A stretch of 64,000 bases of DNA from an uncultured Rhodopila sp. (GTDB lineage: Bacteria > Pseudomonadota > Alphaproteobacteria > Acetobacterales > Acetobacteraceae). The stretch spans positions 1 to 64,000 of the forward strand of contig NZ_CAJATU010000199.1 of NCBI RefSeq assembly GCF_903944925.1, given 5' to 3'. Shown here piece after piece: positions 27,285 to 35,272 of the stretch. A model generated the notes under the pieces. It saw only the letters and a program-made list of their open reading frames with translations. It made no database searches and was not told the DNA's origin. Position numbers and translations under genes: made by a program. The stretch's first letter is position 1, and every line of letters starts with the position of its first letter.

Positions 27285-28690
27285 GCGGATACCCCGGCCG
27301 ATCGGGCATCGCCAAAGGAATCGCCGCGCATCCGGTCATATTCAAGCTTGTCGACCGGCATCGCGTTGACGTCCCCCAGATCGTTCAGATGCGTCCGGTA
27401 AGTTTCCCGCGCACTCCAGGCTGCCACGGCCGAAATAGCCGTGACGCCAAACGCGATCGCACCGACCGTCAGCGGAATGTTGGCCGATCCGGGCGGCGCA
27501 ACCATAGCGAACAGCGCCGGCAGCAGCGCGGTGATGGTCGTTCCCGTGTTCTGAGCGATCGCCATCGCCGTAACCCGTGTCCGCGTCGGAAACAGCTCCG
27601 GATAGTAGCTCGGGAAAACGGCGTTGTAGCCCTGGTAGACGACGCCCCACATCAGCAACGACATGATGATCGCCAGCGGCACGTTGGCAATGCTGATCGC
27701 ATACAGATATGCGAACGACAGCAGCCCCGAAGCCAGCGCACCGACGATTATCGGCGGCCTGCGGCCAATCCTGTCGGAAAGATTGCCGACATAGGGGATC
27801 ACGAAGACCGCAACGATATTGCCGAGCACCGGAATCCACAGGTAAACGTCCTTGTGGAAGCCGATTCCGTAAGCCGCCTGCACGGCGTAGGCGCCACCGA
27901 AGATCGTCGCCACCACCGGAATGACGTTCATCAGCGCCATGCAAACGACCCGCAGCATGTCCGGCCAGCTATACTTGAAGGCCTGGACGATCGGCGCGCG
28001 CGGGACGTCGTGGTGCTGCCCCTCTTCGGCGAAGGCGGGGGTTTCATCCACCTCACGGCGAATGATGTAGCCCGCTACGATAACGAAGAAGCTCAGCAGG
28101 AATGGAACCCGCCAGCCCCAGGTGTTGAACATTTCAGCGGGCATGAACCGCGCCAACGGCAGGAACACCGCGGCGGCCAGGATTTGCCCGGCCTGCACGC
28201 CCTGCAACGAGAAGCTGGCGAAATAGCCGCGCCGGCCGAACGGGGCGTGCTCCAGAATCATCGAACTGGCGCCGGATATTTCGCCGGCTACCGCGAAGCC
28301 CTGGATCAGCCGCAGGATCACGAGCAACGTCGGCGCAAGCATCCCGACCTGCTGATATGTTGGCAGGAACGCGACCGCCATGGTCGAGAACCCCATCAGG
28401 AACATGCAGACCAGCAGCACGGTTTTGCGGCCATGCGTGTCGCCCCAATGCCCGAGGAAGAACGCGCCGATGGGCCGGGCGACGTAGCCGACGCCGTAGG
28501 TTGCCAGCGAGGCAACGATCGCAACGGTCGGGTTGCCCGAGGGGAAGAATATTTGCGGAAAGACAAGCGCCGCCGCGGACGCGTAGATAAAGAAGTCGTA
28601 GTATTCCAGCGCCGAGCCGATCCAGCCGCTGGCAGCGGCTTTCTTCGACTGGTGCTTGCCGTGGGGTTCATGATCCATCGGGCCTGCCAT
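27281..28690 (-). CDS. MHS-family MFS transporter, probable shikimate/quinate uptake
   Basis: A 469-residue permease of the metabolite:H+ symporter family (ShiA, KgtP, ProP type), with about 12 membrane helices. Signatures: [22 protein letters not shown] in helix 1 (two overlapping parts) and [14 protein letters not shown] in loop 2-3. As first gene of the operon it most likely imports shikimate, quinate or protocatechuate; the substrate is inferred from context. An ATG at 28705 is in frame, but ATG 28690 has CAGGAG spaced 6 bases upstream and is preferred. Confidence 0.88.
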   Translation of the reverse strand: MAGPMDHEPHGKHQSKKAAASGWIGSALEYYDFFIYASAAALVFPQIFFPSGNPTVAIVASLATYGVGYVARPIGAFFLGHWGDTHGRKTVLLVCMFLMGFSTMAVAFLPTYQQVGMLAPTLLVILRLIQGFAVAGEISGASSMILEHAPFGRRGYFASFSLQGVQAGQILAAAVFLPLARFMPAEMFNTWGWRVPFLLSFFVIVAGYIIRREVDETPAFAEEGQHHDVPRAPIVQAFKYSWPDMLRVVCMALMNVIPVVATIFGGAYAVQAAYGIGFHKDVYLWIPVLGNIVAVFVIPYVGNLSDRIGRRPPIIVGALASGLLSFAYLYAISIANVPLAIIMSLLMWGVVYQGYNAVFPSYYPELFPTRTRVTAMAIAQNTGTTITALLPALFAMVAPPGSANIPLTVGAIAFGVTAISAVAAWSARETYRTHLNDLGDVNAMPVDKLEYDRMRGDSFGDARSAGVSA

Positions 28691-28725
28691 CTCAGTCTCC
28701 TGCATTATCGATAAACCGGCACTAT

Positions 28726-28764
28726 CTAGATGAGACCAGCTTTGCGGCGTCGTTTAGTATTCAT
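28726..28764 (-). other. Possible 12-codon leader ORF
   Basis: ATG at 28764 is preceded by GGGGAGGACTC, a strong ribosome-binding site. It encodes MNTKRRRKAGLI and stops at TAG 35 bases before the transporter start. It may be a translated leader peptide or the remnant of a lost signal-peptide start. Translation is inferred only from the binding site. Confidence 0.35.
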
Positions 28765-28898
28765 GAGTCCTCCCCTCGATTTGTCATTGCTTAACAGAAA
28801 GAATACGGCCTGCGGCCCGTTTGCCGCGACACGGTCGGCTTGGAGTCCCGACGCCAGCAAAACACTCAGCATGGCCCCGTTTCTCCCAAACTTCGTTG

Positions 28899-28919
28899 GA
28901 ACTCCTGCAACAGGAGTTC
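28899..28919. promoter_or_regulatory. Perfect inverted repeat upstream of the operon
   Basis: GAACTCCTG and CAGGAGTTC flank a 3-base loop CAA. Length and symmetry fit either a dimeric regulator's operator or an RNA hairpin in the leader. It is not followed by a T-tract on the minus strand, so it is not an ordinary terminator. Confidence 0.45.
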
Positions 28920-29123
28920 GCCGGCAGTCCCATTCCAGAGCAGTCCACAGCAGATCGGCCTGCTTGGACAGGGCCGGACTAAGACACATTTATGTGCATG
29001 CCATGTACACTAATCCAGACAGCATGATCTGGCAACAGACAGATTCTCCCCAAAACATCAGGTTTGATAGCAAAACCGATCACGATCCGCTACATTAGAC
29101 GTACGGTCGTGTGCAATTCGGCG

Positions 29124-29941
29124 TCAGGTCAGCGGGATAGTCATCTGCTCGATCATCGGCCCGGTCTCCGGCCGCGCGCCACGCGACCATGCAAACGCTT
29201 CGGCGGCCTGCTCGACAAGCATGCCGACGCCGTCGGCGACCAGGGTGACGCCGGCGCTGCGCGCAGGAACGGCGTCAAACCCTTGCCGTAGGCCAGTTCG
29301 TAGGCCAGCCCGTCAGGCTTGAAACTAACCGGCGGCAACTCGCCGTGCAGGCTGGCCGAGGTCCCGTTCACCACGATATCGAACGCCCCGCGATCGGCCA
29401 GCGCGTCATAGCCGACGGCGGCGAATGACCCGTAAGGCGCGAACTGCCGCGCCAGGGCGAGCGCCTTCGCAACGGTGCGGTTGGCGATGACGAACTCCGC
29501 CGGTTCCTGCGCCAGCAACGGCAGGATCGCCCCGCGCACCGTTCCGCCCGCCCCCAGCAGAAGGAGCCGGCGCCCCTTCATCGGGCGATCAAGATTTCGG
29601 GTGATATCGTTCACCAGCCCGACGCCGTCGAAGTTATCGGCAATCACCCGATCGCCGTCGAACTTCATGGCGTTGACTGCGCCCGCCAGCTTCGCTCGGT
29701 CACGTAAGTCGTCGGCATAAGCAAAGGCGTCCAGTTTGCACGGCGCGGTGATGTTCAGGCCGCGGCCGGCGCGCGCAACGAACATGGCGTGCGCGCGGCC
29801 GGCATCGCCCGCCTTGGGACGCTCGACCTTGATCACCTCGGCGCCCATGGCGGCCAGGCAACGCGACAGAAAAGGTCCGGCGAGAAAGTGGCTGTAGTCG
29901 ACGACGCGAACGCCGGTCAGCGGCAGGGGTTGGGTTGCCAT
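29124..29941 (-). pseudogene. CoA-transferase head fused to truncated, frameshifted aroE
   Basis: ATG 29941 begins a CaiB/BaiF CoA-transferase N-terminus ([17 protein letters not shown], then [21 protein letters not shown]). After about 55 residues the reading frame passes without a stop into shikimate dehydrogenase AroE from [14 protein letters not shown] (catalytic lysine kept). AroE continues through [25 protein letters not shown] and VIANRT to [10 protein letters not shown]. There the frame shifts: the expected tail ([16 protein letters not shown] ... [10 protein letters not shown]) lies in the +1 frame and ends at TGA 29124-29126. The first 60 or so AroE residues are missing. This looks like a deletion that joined two genes, followed or accompanied by a frameshift near 29260. 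It is unlikely to make an active enzyme. Confidence 0.85.
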
Positions 29942-29943
29942 GG

Positions 29944-30063
29944 CTATCGCGCCTCTGCTTCCGGGCGGCGCGGGATCATCAGGCGGTGCTCGCCGACCTG
30001 AACGACCTCGTCGCGCTGGTTGATCAGTTTGGACGGCAGCACGACAATGCCCCAGCCCTGCCG
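29944..30063 (-). pseudogene. C-terminal remnant of a MaoC-type dehydratase
   Basis: A 39-codon open stretch bounded upstream by an in-frame TAG (30064-30066), with no start codon. It translates to [18 protein letters not shown], then [14 protein letters not shown], the typical C-terminus of MaoC-like enoyl-CoA hydratases. Its stop is 2 bases before the CoA-transferase ATG, the spacing of an intact MaoC/CoA-transferase gene pair, so the original operon order is still readable. Confidence 0.65.
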
Positions 30064-30193
30064 CTACTGCTGCTGTTTCCCTGTCCGGTCGATTCCGGCC
30101 TTTACGGTGAAGCAGCATTGGCAATCACGCTACCACCATGACCCGAGCAACCGTTGGCTGCGCACCATTTGCGCGAGCCTCTTCCAGCAGCGC

Positions 30194-30203
30194 GCCGATC
30201 GGC
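30194..30203. repeat. GCCGATCGGC, intergenic copy
   Basis: Copy of the iterated palindrome in the gap between the decayed MaoC/CoA-transferase locus and the DedA gene. Confidence 0.8.
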
Positions 30204-30280
30204 TTGTCTCGCAAGCCTGACCGCAACCTTTTGATGCCTGGTTAGCTTCATCCCCATCATCCGGTCGGGCATCCTGCGCC

Positions 30281-30934
30281 ATGTCGATTTTTTCAGTCCA
30301 CGAACTGGACACCCTGTTTCACGACTACGGCTACTGGGCGATCTTCCTCGGCGTGATGCTGGAGAGCATCGGTCTGCCGCTGCCCGGGGAAAGCCTGATG
30401 ATCGCCGCGGCGATCTTTGCGGCGACCACGCACCAGCTCGATATTTTCACCCTGGTCCCGATCGCCGCTGCCGGCGCGATCTGCGGCGACCAGGCCGGCT
30501 ATTTCATCGGCCGCTGGATCGGTTACCGCTACCTGGCGGAATGGGGGCGCAAGATCGGCCTGACGCAGGATCGCCTGGACCTCGGCCGCTTCCTGTTCCG
30601 CAAATACGGCGCGGAGGTCGTGTTCTTCGGCCGCTTCGTTGCCCTGCTGCGGACCTTCGCGGCGTTGCTGGCCGGGGCGAACCGCATGCCATGGCACAGC
30701 TTCCTGCTCTGGAACGGCCTCGGCGGCATCGCCTGGACGTCCCTGTACGGCTTCGGCGCCTACCTGCTCGGCGACGCGGCCAAGCGGATCAGCGGCCCGT
30801 TGGGCATTGCGCTGGCGGTCATTGGCGGGGCGGCGCTGCTGGCTGCCCTGATCTTTGTCAAAAAGAACGAGCACCGGCTGATCGCACAGGCGCAACAGGA
30901 AATGCAGCGGGACAGCCGCGCCGCGACCCGATGA
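30281..30934 (+). CDS. DedA family membrane protein
   Basis: A 217-residue DedA/SNARE-associated (VTT) protein of the inner membrane. Seen: LESIGLPLPGESLMIAAA near residue 27, GDQAGYFIGRWIGYR, and FFGRFVALLRTFAALLAGANRM, the conserved glycine/arginine segment. Membrane segments lie at about 15-35, 50-75, 135-155 and 170-195. DedA proteins act as undecaprenyl-phosphate or phospholipid flippases/scramblases. Transcription ends at the hairpin shared with rpsD. Confidence 0.92.
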   Translation: MSIFSVHELDTLFHDYGYWAIFLGVMLESIGLPLPGESLMIAAAIFAATTHQLDIFTLVPIAAAGAICGDQAGYFIGRWIGYRYLAEWGRKIGLTQDRLDLGRFLFRKYGAEVVFFGRFVALLRTFAALLAGANRMPWHSFLLWNGLGGIAWTSLYGFGAYLLGDAAKRISGPLGIALAVIGGAALLAALIFVKKNEHRLIAQAQQEMQRDSRAATR

Positions 30935-30946
30935 CCACAAACGAAA

Positions 30947-30986
30947 GCGCCGCCGTCCTTCCCCGGAGGGGAACCGACGGCGGCGC
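30947..30986. terminator. Bidirectional hairpin terminator between DedA gene and rpsD
   Basis: Arms GCGCCGCCGTC (30947-30957) and GACGGCGGCGC (30976-30986) pair perfectly over 11 bp, with an inner TTCCCC/GGGGAA stem inside the loop. On the minus strand it is followed by TTTCGTTTG, so it should work best for rpsD. The two genes converge on it. Confidence 0.75.
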
Positions 30987-31010
30987 CAATCCGGCCGATA
31001 AAACCCGCAG

Positions 31011-31625
31011 CTAACGCGAGTAGAATTCGACCACCAGGTTCGGTTCCATCTGCACCGGATATGGCACGTCGGACAGCTTCGGCGCGCGGGCGAAGCGGCC
31101 CTTCATCGCGCGGTGATCCACTTCCAGATATTCCGGCACGTCCCGCTCACTGCTCTGGGTCGCGTCCAGCACCACGGCGAGTTGCTTGGATTTCTCCTTG
31201 ACCTCGATCGTGTCGTTGTCGCGAACCAGGTAGGACGGGATGTTGACCCGCTTGCCGTTGACCAGCAGATGCCCGTGCGAGACGAACTGCCGGGCCGCGA
31301 ATGGGGTCACGGCGAACTTCAGGCGGTAGGTCACCGCGTCCAGCCGGCGCTCCAGCAGCTCGATCAGATTCTCCGAGGTGTCGCCCTTCCGGCGCACGGC
31401 TTCCTCGTAGTATTTCCGGAACTGCTTCTCGCTGATGTTGCCGTAGTAGCCCTTCAGCTTCTGCTTGGCCATCAACTGGGTGCCGAAGTCGGTGGGCTTC
31501 TTGCGGCGCTGGCCGTGCTGGCCGGGGCCGTATTCACGCTTGTTGACGGGGGATTTGGGGCGGCCCCAGAGGTTGATGCCGAGGCGGCGGTTGATCTTGT
31601 ACTTGGATTCGGCGCGTTTGGTCAC
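31011..31625 (-). CDS. rpsD: 30S ribosomal protein S4
   Basis: A 204-residue primary 16S rRNA-binding protein. The N-terminus [20 protein letters not shown], the [17 protein letters not shown] loop and the S4 RNA-binding domain ([31 protein letters not shown]) are all present. The start is GTG at 31625, which gives the family length and N-terminus; an AAGGGG sequence lies upstream. It is a single-gene unit, as usual in alphaproteobacteria, with its own promoter (31740-31769) and a leader hairpin (31669-31685). Confidence 0.97.
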   Translation of the reverse strand: MTKRAESKYKINRRLGINLWGRPKSPVNKREYGPGQHGQRRKKPTDFGTQLMAKQKLKGYYGNISEKQFRKYYEEAVRRKGDTSENLIELLERRLDAVTYRLKFAVTPFAARQFVSHGHLLVNGKRVNIPSYLVRDNDTIEVKEKSKQLAVVLDATQSSERDVPEYLEVDHRAMKGRFARAPKLSDVPYPVQMEPNLVVEFYSR

Positions 31626-31668
31626 GGGCGTATTGGCCCCTTCGTCCTGTTGTTGCACCGGTAGGCCC

Positions 31669-31685
31669 GTTGGTCTCATACCAAC
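31669..31685 (-). promoter_or_regulatory. Hairpin in the rpsD 5' leader
   Basis: On the minus strand GTTGGT and ACCAAC pair around an ATGAG loop, with outer GCCC/GGGC pairing possible across a small bulge. It lies about 45 bases before the GTG start and inside the predicted 108-base leader. S4 represses its own mRNA in several bacteria by binding leader structures, so this is a candidate autoregulatory site. It could also be incidental. Confidence 0.4.
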
Positions 31686-31739
31686 AGGCGGGCGCGGATC
31701 CCGAAGATCCGTCCACGTTCCCGGCCGTGAAGAGCGGCG

Positions 31740-31769
31740 CCTATAGGCCCCCGCCCGCCGGGTTGTCAA
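31740..31769 (-). promoter_or_regulatory. Probable sigma-70 promoter of rpsD
   Basis: Minus-strand TTGACA (31769-31764) and TATAGG (31745-31740) are separated by 18 bases. The perfect -35 box and near-consensus -10 box upstream of a ribosomal gene make this the clearest promoter in the window. Predicted transcript start is near 31733. Confidence 0.65.
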
Positions 31770-31797
31770 ACAATCTCCCGGCCGCTAGCAAGCCGGC

Positions 31798-31998
31798 ATG
31801 ATAACTCGCGGCGACATTCTGTGGCTCGGCATCGCGTCCGGCGTCACCGGCAGCCTGATTGGCGGCATGATGCTGGGCATCGGCATGGACCTGATCGTCA
31901 ACGGCCAGGTCTGGGGCTGGCTGCTGCTGCTGCCTGCCGCCCCGGCCGCCGCCCTGCCCGGCTGGCTGCTGGCCCGGAAGCTGGCCAGCCAGCTCTAG
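31798..31998 (+). CDS. Small two-helix membrane protein, unknown function
   Basis: A 66-residue protein with two hydrophobic helices (about 8-32 and 38-58), ending in a basic LLARKLASQL tail. No family recognised. It diverges from rpsD, whose promoter lies just upstream, and its stop overlaps the convergent SDR stop by 4 bases, which makes a real gene plausible. Confidence 0.5.
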   Translation: MITRGDILWLGIASGVTGSLIGGMMLGIGMDLIVNGQVWGWLLLLPAAPAAALPGWLLARKLASQL

Positions 31999-32762
31999 AC
32001 CGCGGTCCAGCCGCCATCGACCTGGTAGGCGGCGCCGGTGACGAAGCTGGCGCGGTCCGAGCACAGCCAGACCACCATCTCGGCGATCTCCCGCGGCTCC
32101 CCGAAGCGACCCAGCGGTGTGCCCGCGATGATCGCGTCGCCGCGGTTCTCGCGCGTCCAGGTGGTCATCCGGGTCGTGATGAAGCCGGGACAGACGGCGT
32201 TCACCCGGATGCCGTCCGCGGCATATTCCATCGCCGCGGTCTTGGTCAGGCCGATGACCGCGTGCTTGGCGGCGACATAGGCGGTCGATCCCCTCAGGCC
32301 GATCAGGCCGGCGATCGAGGCGGTATTGACGATGGCGCCGCCGCCGGCGGCCCGCAGCAACGGCAGTTCGTGCTTCATGCATAGCCAGACGCTTTTCAGA
32401 TTGACCTCGATCATTCGGTCGAACGCGGTCTCGGTCCATTCATGGGTCAGCTTGCCCGCGGCATCCACCTGGTACGGTGCGATCCCGGCATTGTTGAAGG
32501 CGCAATCGAGCCGCCCGTAGGCCGCGACGGTGGCGTCCAGGATCGCTTGCACGTCGGCTGCCAGCGTCACATCGCCGGACAGGCTGATCGCCTGGCCACC
32601 GCCTGTGTTGATCAAGCCGACCGTGTCCGAGGCGGCATGCGCCTCGTAGTCCGCCACCGCGACCCTGGCCCCTTCGCGCGCGAAAGCCAGCGCCGCCTCG
32701 CGTCCGATGCCGTTGCCGCCGCCCGTTACCAGGGCGATTTTCCCTTCCAATATGCCGGTCAA
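31995..32762 (-). CDS. Short-chain dehydrogenase/reductase
   Basis: A 255-residue classical SDR: VTGGGNGIGREAALAF, NNAGIAP, NTASIAG with the catalytic serine, YVAAK with tyrosine and lysine, and the C-terminal VTGAAYQVDGGWTAV. Like the glucose-1-dehydrogenase/FabG-type members it uses NAD(P). The likely start is TTG at 32762, since no ATG lies before the nucleotide motif and GGGGGAAA is just upstream. Substrate not identifiable. Confidence 0.9.
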   Translation of the reverse strand: MTGILEGKIALVTGGGNGIGREAALAFAREGARVAVADYEAHAASDTVGLINTGGGQAISLSGDVTLAADVQAILDATVAAYGRLDCAFNNAGIAPYQVDAAGKLTHEWTETAFDRMIEVNLKSVWLCMKHELPLLRAAGGGAIVNTASIAGLIGLRGSTAYVAAKHAVIGLTKTAAMEYAADGIRVNAVCPGFITTRMTTWTRENRGDAIIAGTPLGRFGEPREIAEMVVWLCSDRASFVTGAAYQVDGGWTAV

Positions 32763-32827
32763 TGGATTTCCCCCGATTGCGCGGCAAAAGCTTCCCGCGC
32801 CGGGGGTCGCCTGGCAACCGCTACGCC

Positions 32828-34708
32828 CTATTTGGCGGTGGCGATGCCGTCGCGCACCAGCGCCGGCTCAAACCCGCCGGACTGCCGCCGCCACAGCCGC
32901 GCATACACCCCGTTGTGACGCAACAGGTCGTCGTGCGACCCGGCCTCGACGATGCGGCCGTGGTCCAGGACGATCAGGCGATCCATCCGCGAGATGGTGG
33001 ACAGGCGGTGGGCGATCGCAATGACGGTGCGGCCTTCCATCAGGGTGTCGAGTTGCTCCTGGATCACCGCCTCCACCTCCGAGTCCAGCGCCGAGGTTGC
33101 CTCGTCCAGCACCAGTATCGGCGCATTCTTCAGGATCACCCGGGCCAGCGCGACACGCTGCCGTTGGCCGCCCGACAGTTTCACGCCGCGCTCTCCCACA
33201 TGCGCATCGTAGCCGCGGCGGCCGTGCCAGTCCTCGAGACCCATGATGAAGTCGTGCGCCGCCGCCCGCCTGGCCGCGGCGACGATTTCCGCGTCAGATG
33301 CCGCCGGCTGGCCGTAGCGGATATTCTCGCGGATCGAACGGTGCAGCAGCGAGGTATCCTGCGTCACCATGGCGATATGCCGGCGCAGGCTTTCCTGCGT
33401 GACCCCGGCGATGTCCTGGCCGTCGATGAGAATGCGGCCGGAGGCCGGGGCGTAGAAGTGCAGCAGCAGGTTCACCAGCGTGGACTTGCCCGCGCCGGAC
33501 GGGCCGACGAGGCCGACACGTTCGCCGGGGGCGATGATGATGTCTATGCCGTGCAGCACGGCGGGGGCCGAACCGACAACGACATCGCGCACCCGGCCGT
33601 AGTCGAAATGCAGGTCTTCGACCCGGATTTCACCGCCGGTCACCCGCAATTCCCGCGCCCGGGGCGGATCGGGCATCTGCCGCGGCACGTCGATCGAGCG
33701 CATGCCGTCCTGCACGGTGCCGATATTCTCGAAGATCGCGCTGATGCTGCGGGCGACCCAGCCGGCGATATTGTTGAGCTGCCACGCCAGCGGAATCGCC
33801 GTCGCCACCGCGCCGACGGAGATGCGCCCGGCAGACCATTGCCAAAGCGCGACGGTTGCCATGGATACGATCAGGCAGGCGTTCATCAGCACCAGGGTCG
33901 CCGAATAGGCCGTGGTCATGCGGGTCTGGTCGCGGAACTTCGCGGTATTGTCGTCGACGGCGTCGCGCACGAAGGCGTCCTCATCGGCGGCGCGGGCAAA
34001 CAGCTTCACGGTCAGGATGTTGGTGTAGCTGTCCACCACGCGGCCGGTCAGGGTGGAGCGGGCCTCCGACACGCGGCGCGAGCGCTCCCGCAGGCGCGGC
34101 ACGAACCAGCGCAGCATGCCGGCATAGAGCACGAACCAGACGACCAGCGGCATGGTCAGCCGCCAGTCCAGCCGCCCGAGCAGCAGCGCGGCGCTGGCGC
34201 CATAGACGAGAATGTACCAGGCGGCATCGAACGCCATCACCACGCTTTCGCGCAACGCCGGCCCGGTCTGCAGCACCCGGTTGGCGATCCGCCCGGCGAA
34301 GTCGTTCTGGAAGAACGTCCAGCTTTGCCGCACCACGTGCCAGTGGTTCTGCCAGCGGATCATGTTGGAGAAGCCGGGATTGACGATCTGGTTCACCAGT
34401 ACCGAATGCGCGACGATGCTGACGGGCCGCAGGATCAGCAGCACTCCCGCCATCCCGAGCAGGGTCCAGGCGTTATCCCGGAAGAACGTTTCGGGCGCCC
34501 CGGTCGAGACCAGGCTGACCAGGCGGCCGATGAAGGCCGGAATCATCGTATCGAGGACCCCGACAATGCCGCCGGCCACGAACAGCGCAACGGTCAGGCC
34601 GCGGACCTGGCGGATGTAGTGCCAGTAGAATCGCGCCAGCCCCGCGGTTGGCGGCGGGGCGGGAACTCCGGCGGTCGGGTCGAGCAGGGCTTCGAAGCGG
34701 CGCAACAT
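32828..34708 (-). CDS. ABC exporter, fused permease and ATPase
   Basis: A 626-residue half-transporter. The N-terminal membrane domain has about six helices (residues 35-330), followed by the nucleotide-binding domain with Walker A GPSGAGKST, signature LSGGQRQRVALAR, Walker B ILVLDEATSALD and switch histidine in IAIAHRLSTI. Homodimers of this type export lipids, peptides or drugs (MsbA/multidrug family). No accessory protein is adjacent, so the substrate is open. Confidence 0.93.
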   Translation of the reverse strand: MLRRFEALLDPTAGVPAPPPTAGLARFYWHYIRQVRGLTVALFVAGGIVGVLDTMIPAFIGRLVSLVSTGAPETFFRDNAWTLLGMAGVLLILRPVSIVAHSVLVNQIVNPGFSNMIRWQNHWHVVRQSWTFFQNDFAGRIANRVLQTGPALRESVVMAFDAAWYILVYGASAALLLGRLDWRLTMPLVVWFVLYAGMLRWFVPRLRERSRRVSEARSTLTGRVVDSYTNILTVKLFARAADEDAFVRDAVDDNTAKFRDQTRMTTAYSATLVLMNACLIVSMATVALWQWSAGRISVGAVATAIPLAWQLNNIAGWVARSISAIFENIGTVQDGMRSIDVPRQMPDPPRARELRVTGGEIRVEDLHFDYGRVRDVVVGSAPAVLHGIDIIIAPGERVGLVGPSGAGKSTLVNLLLHFYAPASGRILIDGQDIAGVTQESLRRHIAMVTQDTSLLHRSIRENIRYGQPAASDAEIVAAARRAAAHDFIMGLEDWHGRRGYDAHVGERGVKLSGGQRQRVALARVILKNAPILVLDEATSALDSEVEAVIQEQLDTLMEGRTVIAIAHRLSTISRMDRLIVLDHGRIVEAGSHDDLLRHNGVYARLWRRQSGGFEPALVRDGIATAK

Positions 34709-34786
34709 GGGTATCAGCGGTGGACCCTGTTGCCCGCTCCGTCAATCGAGGCTGTCAGGAACGTGAGCGGGGGGACGGAGCACCTG

Positions 34787-35077
34787 TCAGGCCCAATGGC
34801 CCTGTACCCAGTATCGGCCCTCCCAGTGCGGGGGCACCCAGACCCGGCGCGGCCCGGGCACATAAACGGGCGGCGGCGGGACGTAGGCCACCGGGGGTGG
34901 GGCGTAATACACCGGCGGCGGATAGAGCACCGGCGGGGCCACCACAATCGGCGGCACATAGACCCCAATTCCGTAGCCACCGGCCCACCAGGCCCGGGCG
35001 TCATGCGGCGCCGCCGCGATCCCGGCAGCCGCCAACCCGAGGACAGCGGCCATGGAGGCCAACTTCGTCTTCAGCAT
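34787..35077 (-). CDS. Secreted proline/tyrosine-rich small protein
   Basis: A 96-residue protein with a signal peptide (hydrophobic to about residue 22, cleavage near ARA-WW). A low-complexity middle of VPPPPVY/YAPPP repeats follows, then a C-terminal VPPHWEGRYWVQGHWA. The last part recalls the YXWGXW-type repeats of small periplasmic or outer-membrane proteins. GCAGGAG lies 7 bases before ATG 35077. Function unknown. Confidence 0.75.
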   Translation of the reverse strand: MLKTKLASMAAVLGLAAAGIAAAPHDARAWWAGGYGIGVYVPPIVVAPPVLYPPPVYYAPPPVAYVPPPPVYVPGPRRVWVPPHWEGRYWVQGHWA

Positions 35078-35272
35078 CACAAACTCCTGCTTCGAGTTAC
35101 CCGCAGGATAGATCCGGCGTGTAACACCGCTGTTTCCGGTTTGTATCAGATCGCGCTGCCACGGGTCCGACAAATTTCTTACATCGGCGTGGCGAACATG
35201 CGGCGGAACCATCCAACTTGCGCCTCCCCGCCCGGCATGGTCTCTGCCGCCGTGCCGACAAGGATTCAACCC

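Larger units (their letters stand above)
28691..29123. promoter_or_regulatory. Leader and promoter region of the quinate/protocatechuate run
   Basis: This gap has no credible protein gene except a 12-codon open frame (28726-28764). It is visibly less GC-rich than its surroundings. It holds a perfect 9-bp inverted repeat at 28899-28919 and a weaker one, CCAGA/TCTGG, at 29015-29032. As the only long gap upstream of the 15-gene minus-strand run it must contain the main promoter, though I cannot name clear -35/-10 boxes. Confidence 0.5.

Noticed and set aside
28726-28989. 87-residue minus-strand frame before the transporter
   Set aside because: Only the last 12 codons have a proper ribosome-binding site; the longer form has none and crosses the inverted repeat.
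29015-29032. CCAGA/TCTGG inverted repeat with 8-base spacer
   Set aside because: Arms of only 5 bp are expected by chance at this length; noted in the leader region but not claimed as a site.
30117-30230. Minus-strand stretch translating to a plausible tail (RDKPIGALLEEARANGAQ)
   Set aside because: It looks protein-like and may be another remnant of the decayed locus, but I cannot assign a family, and there is no start.
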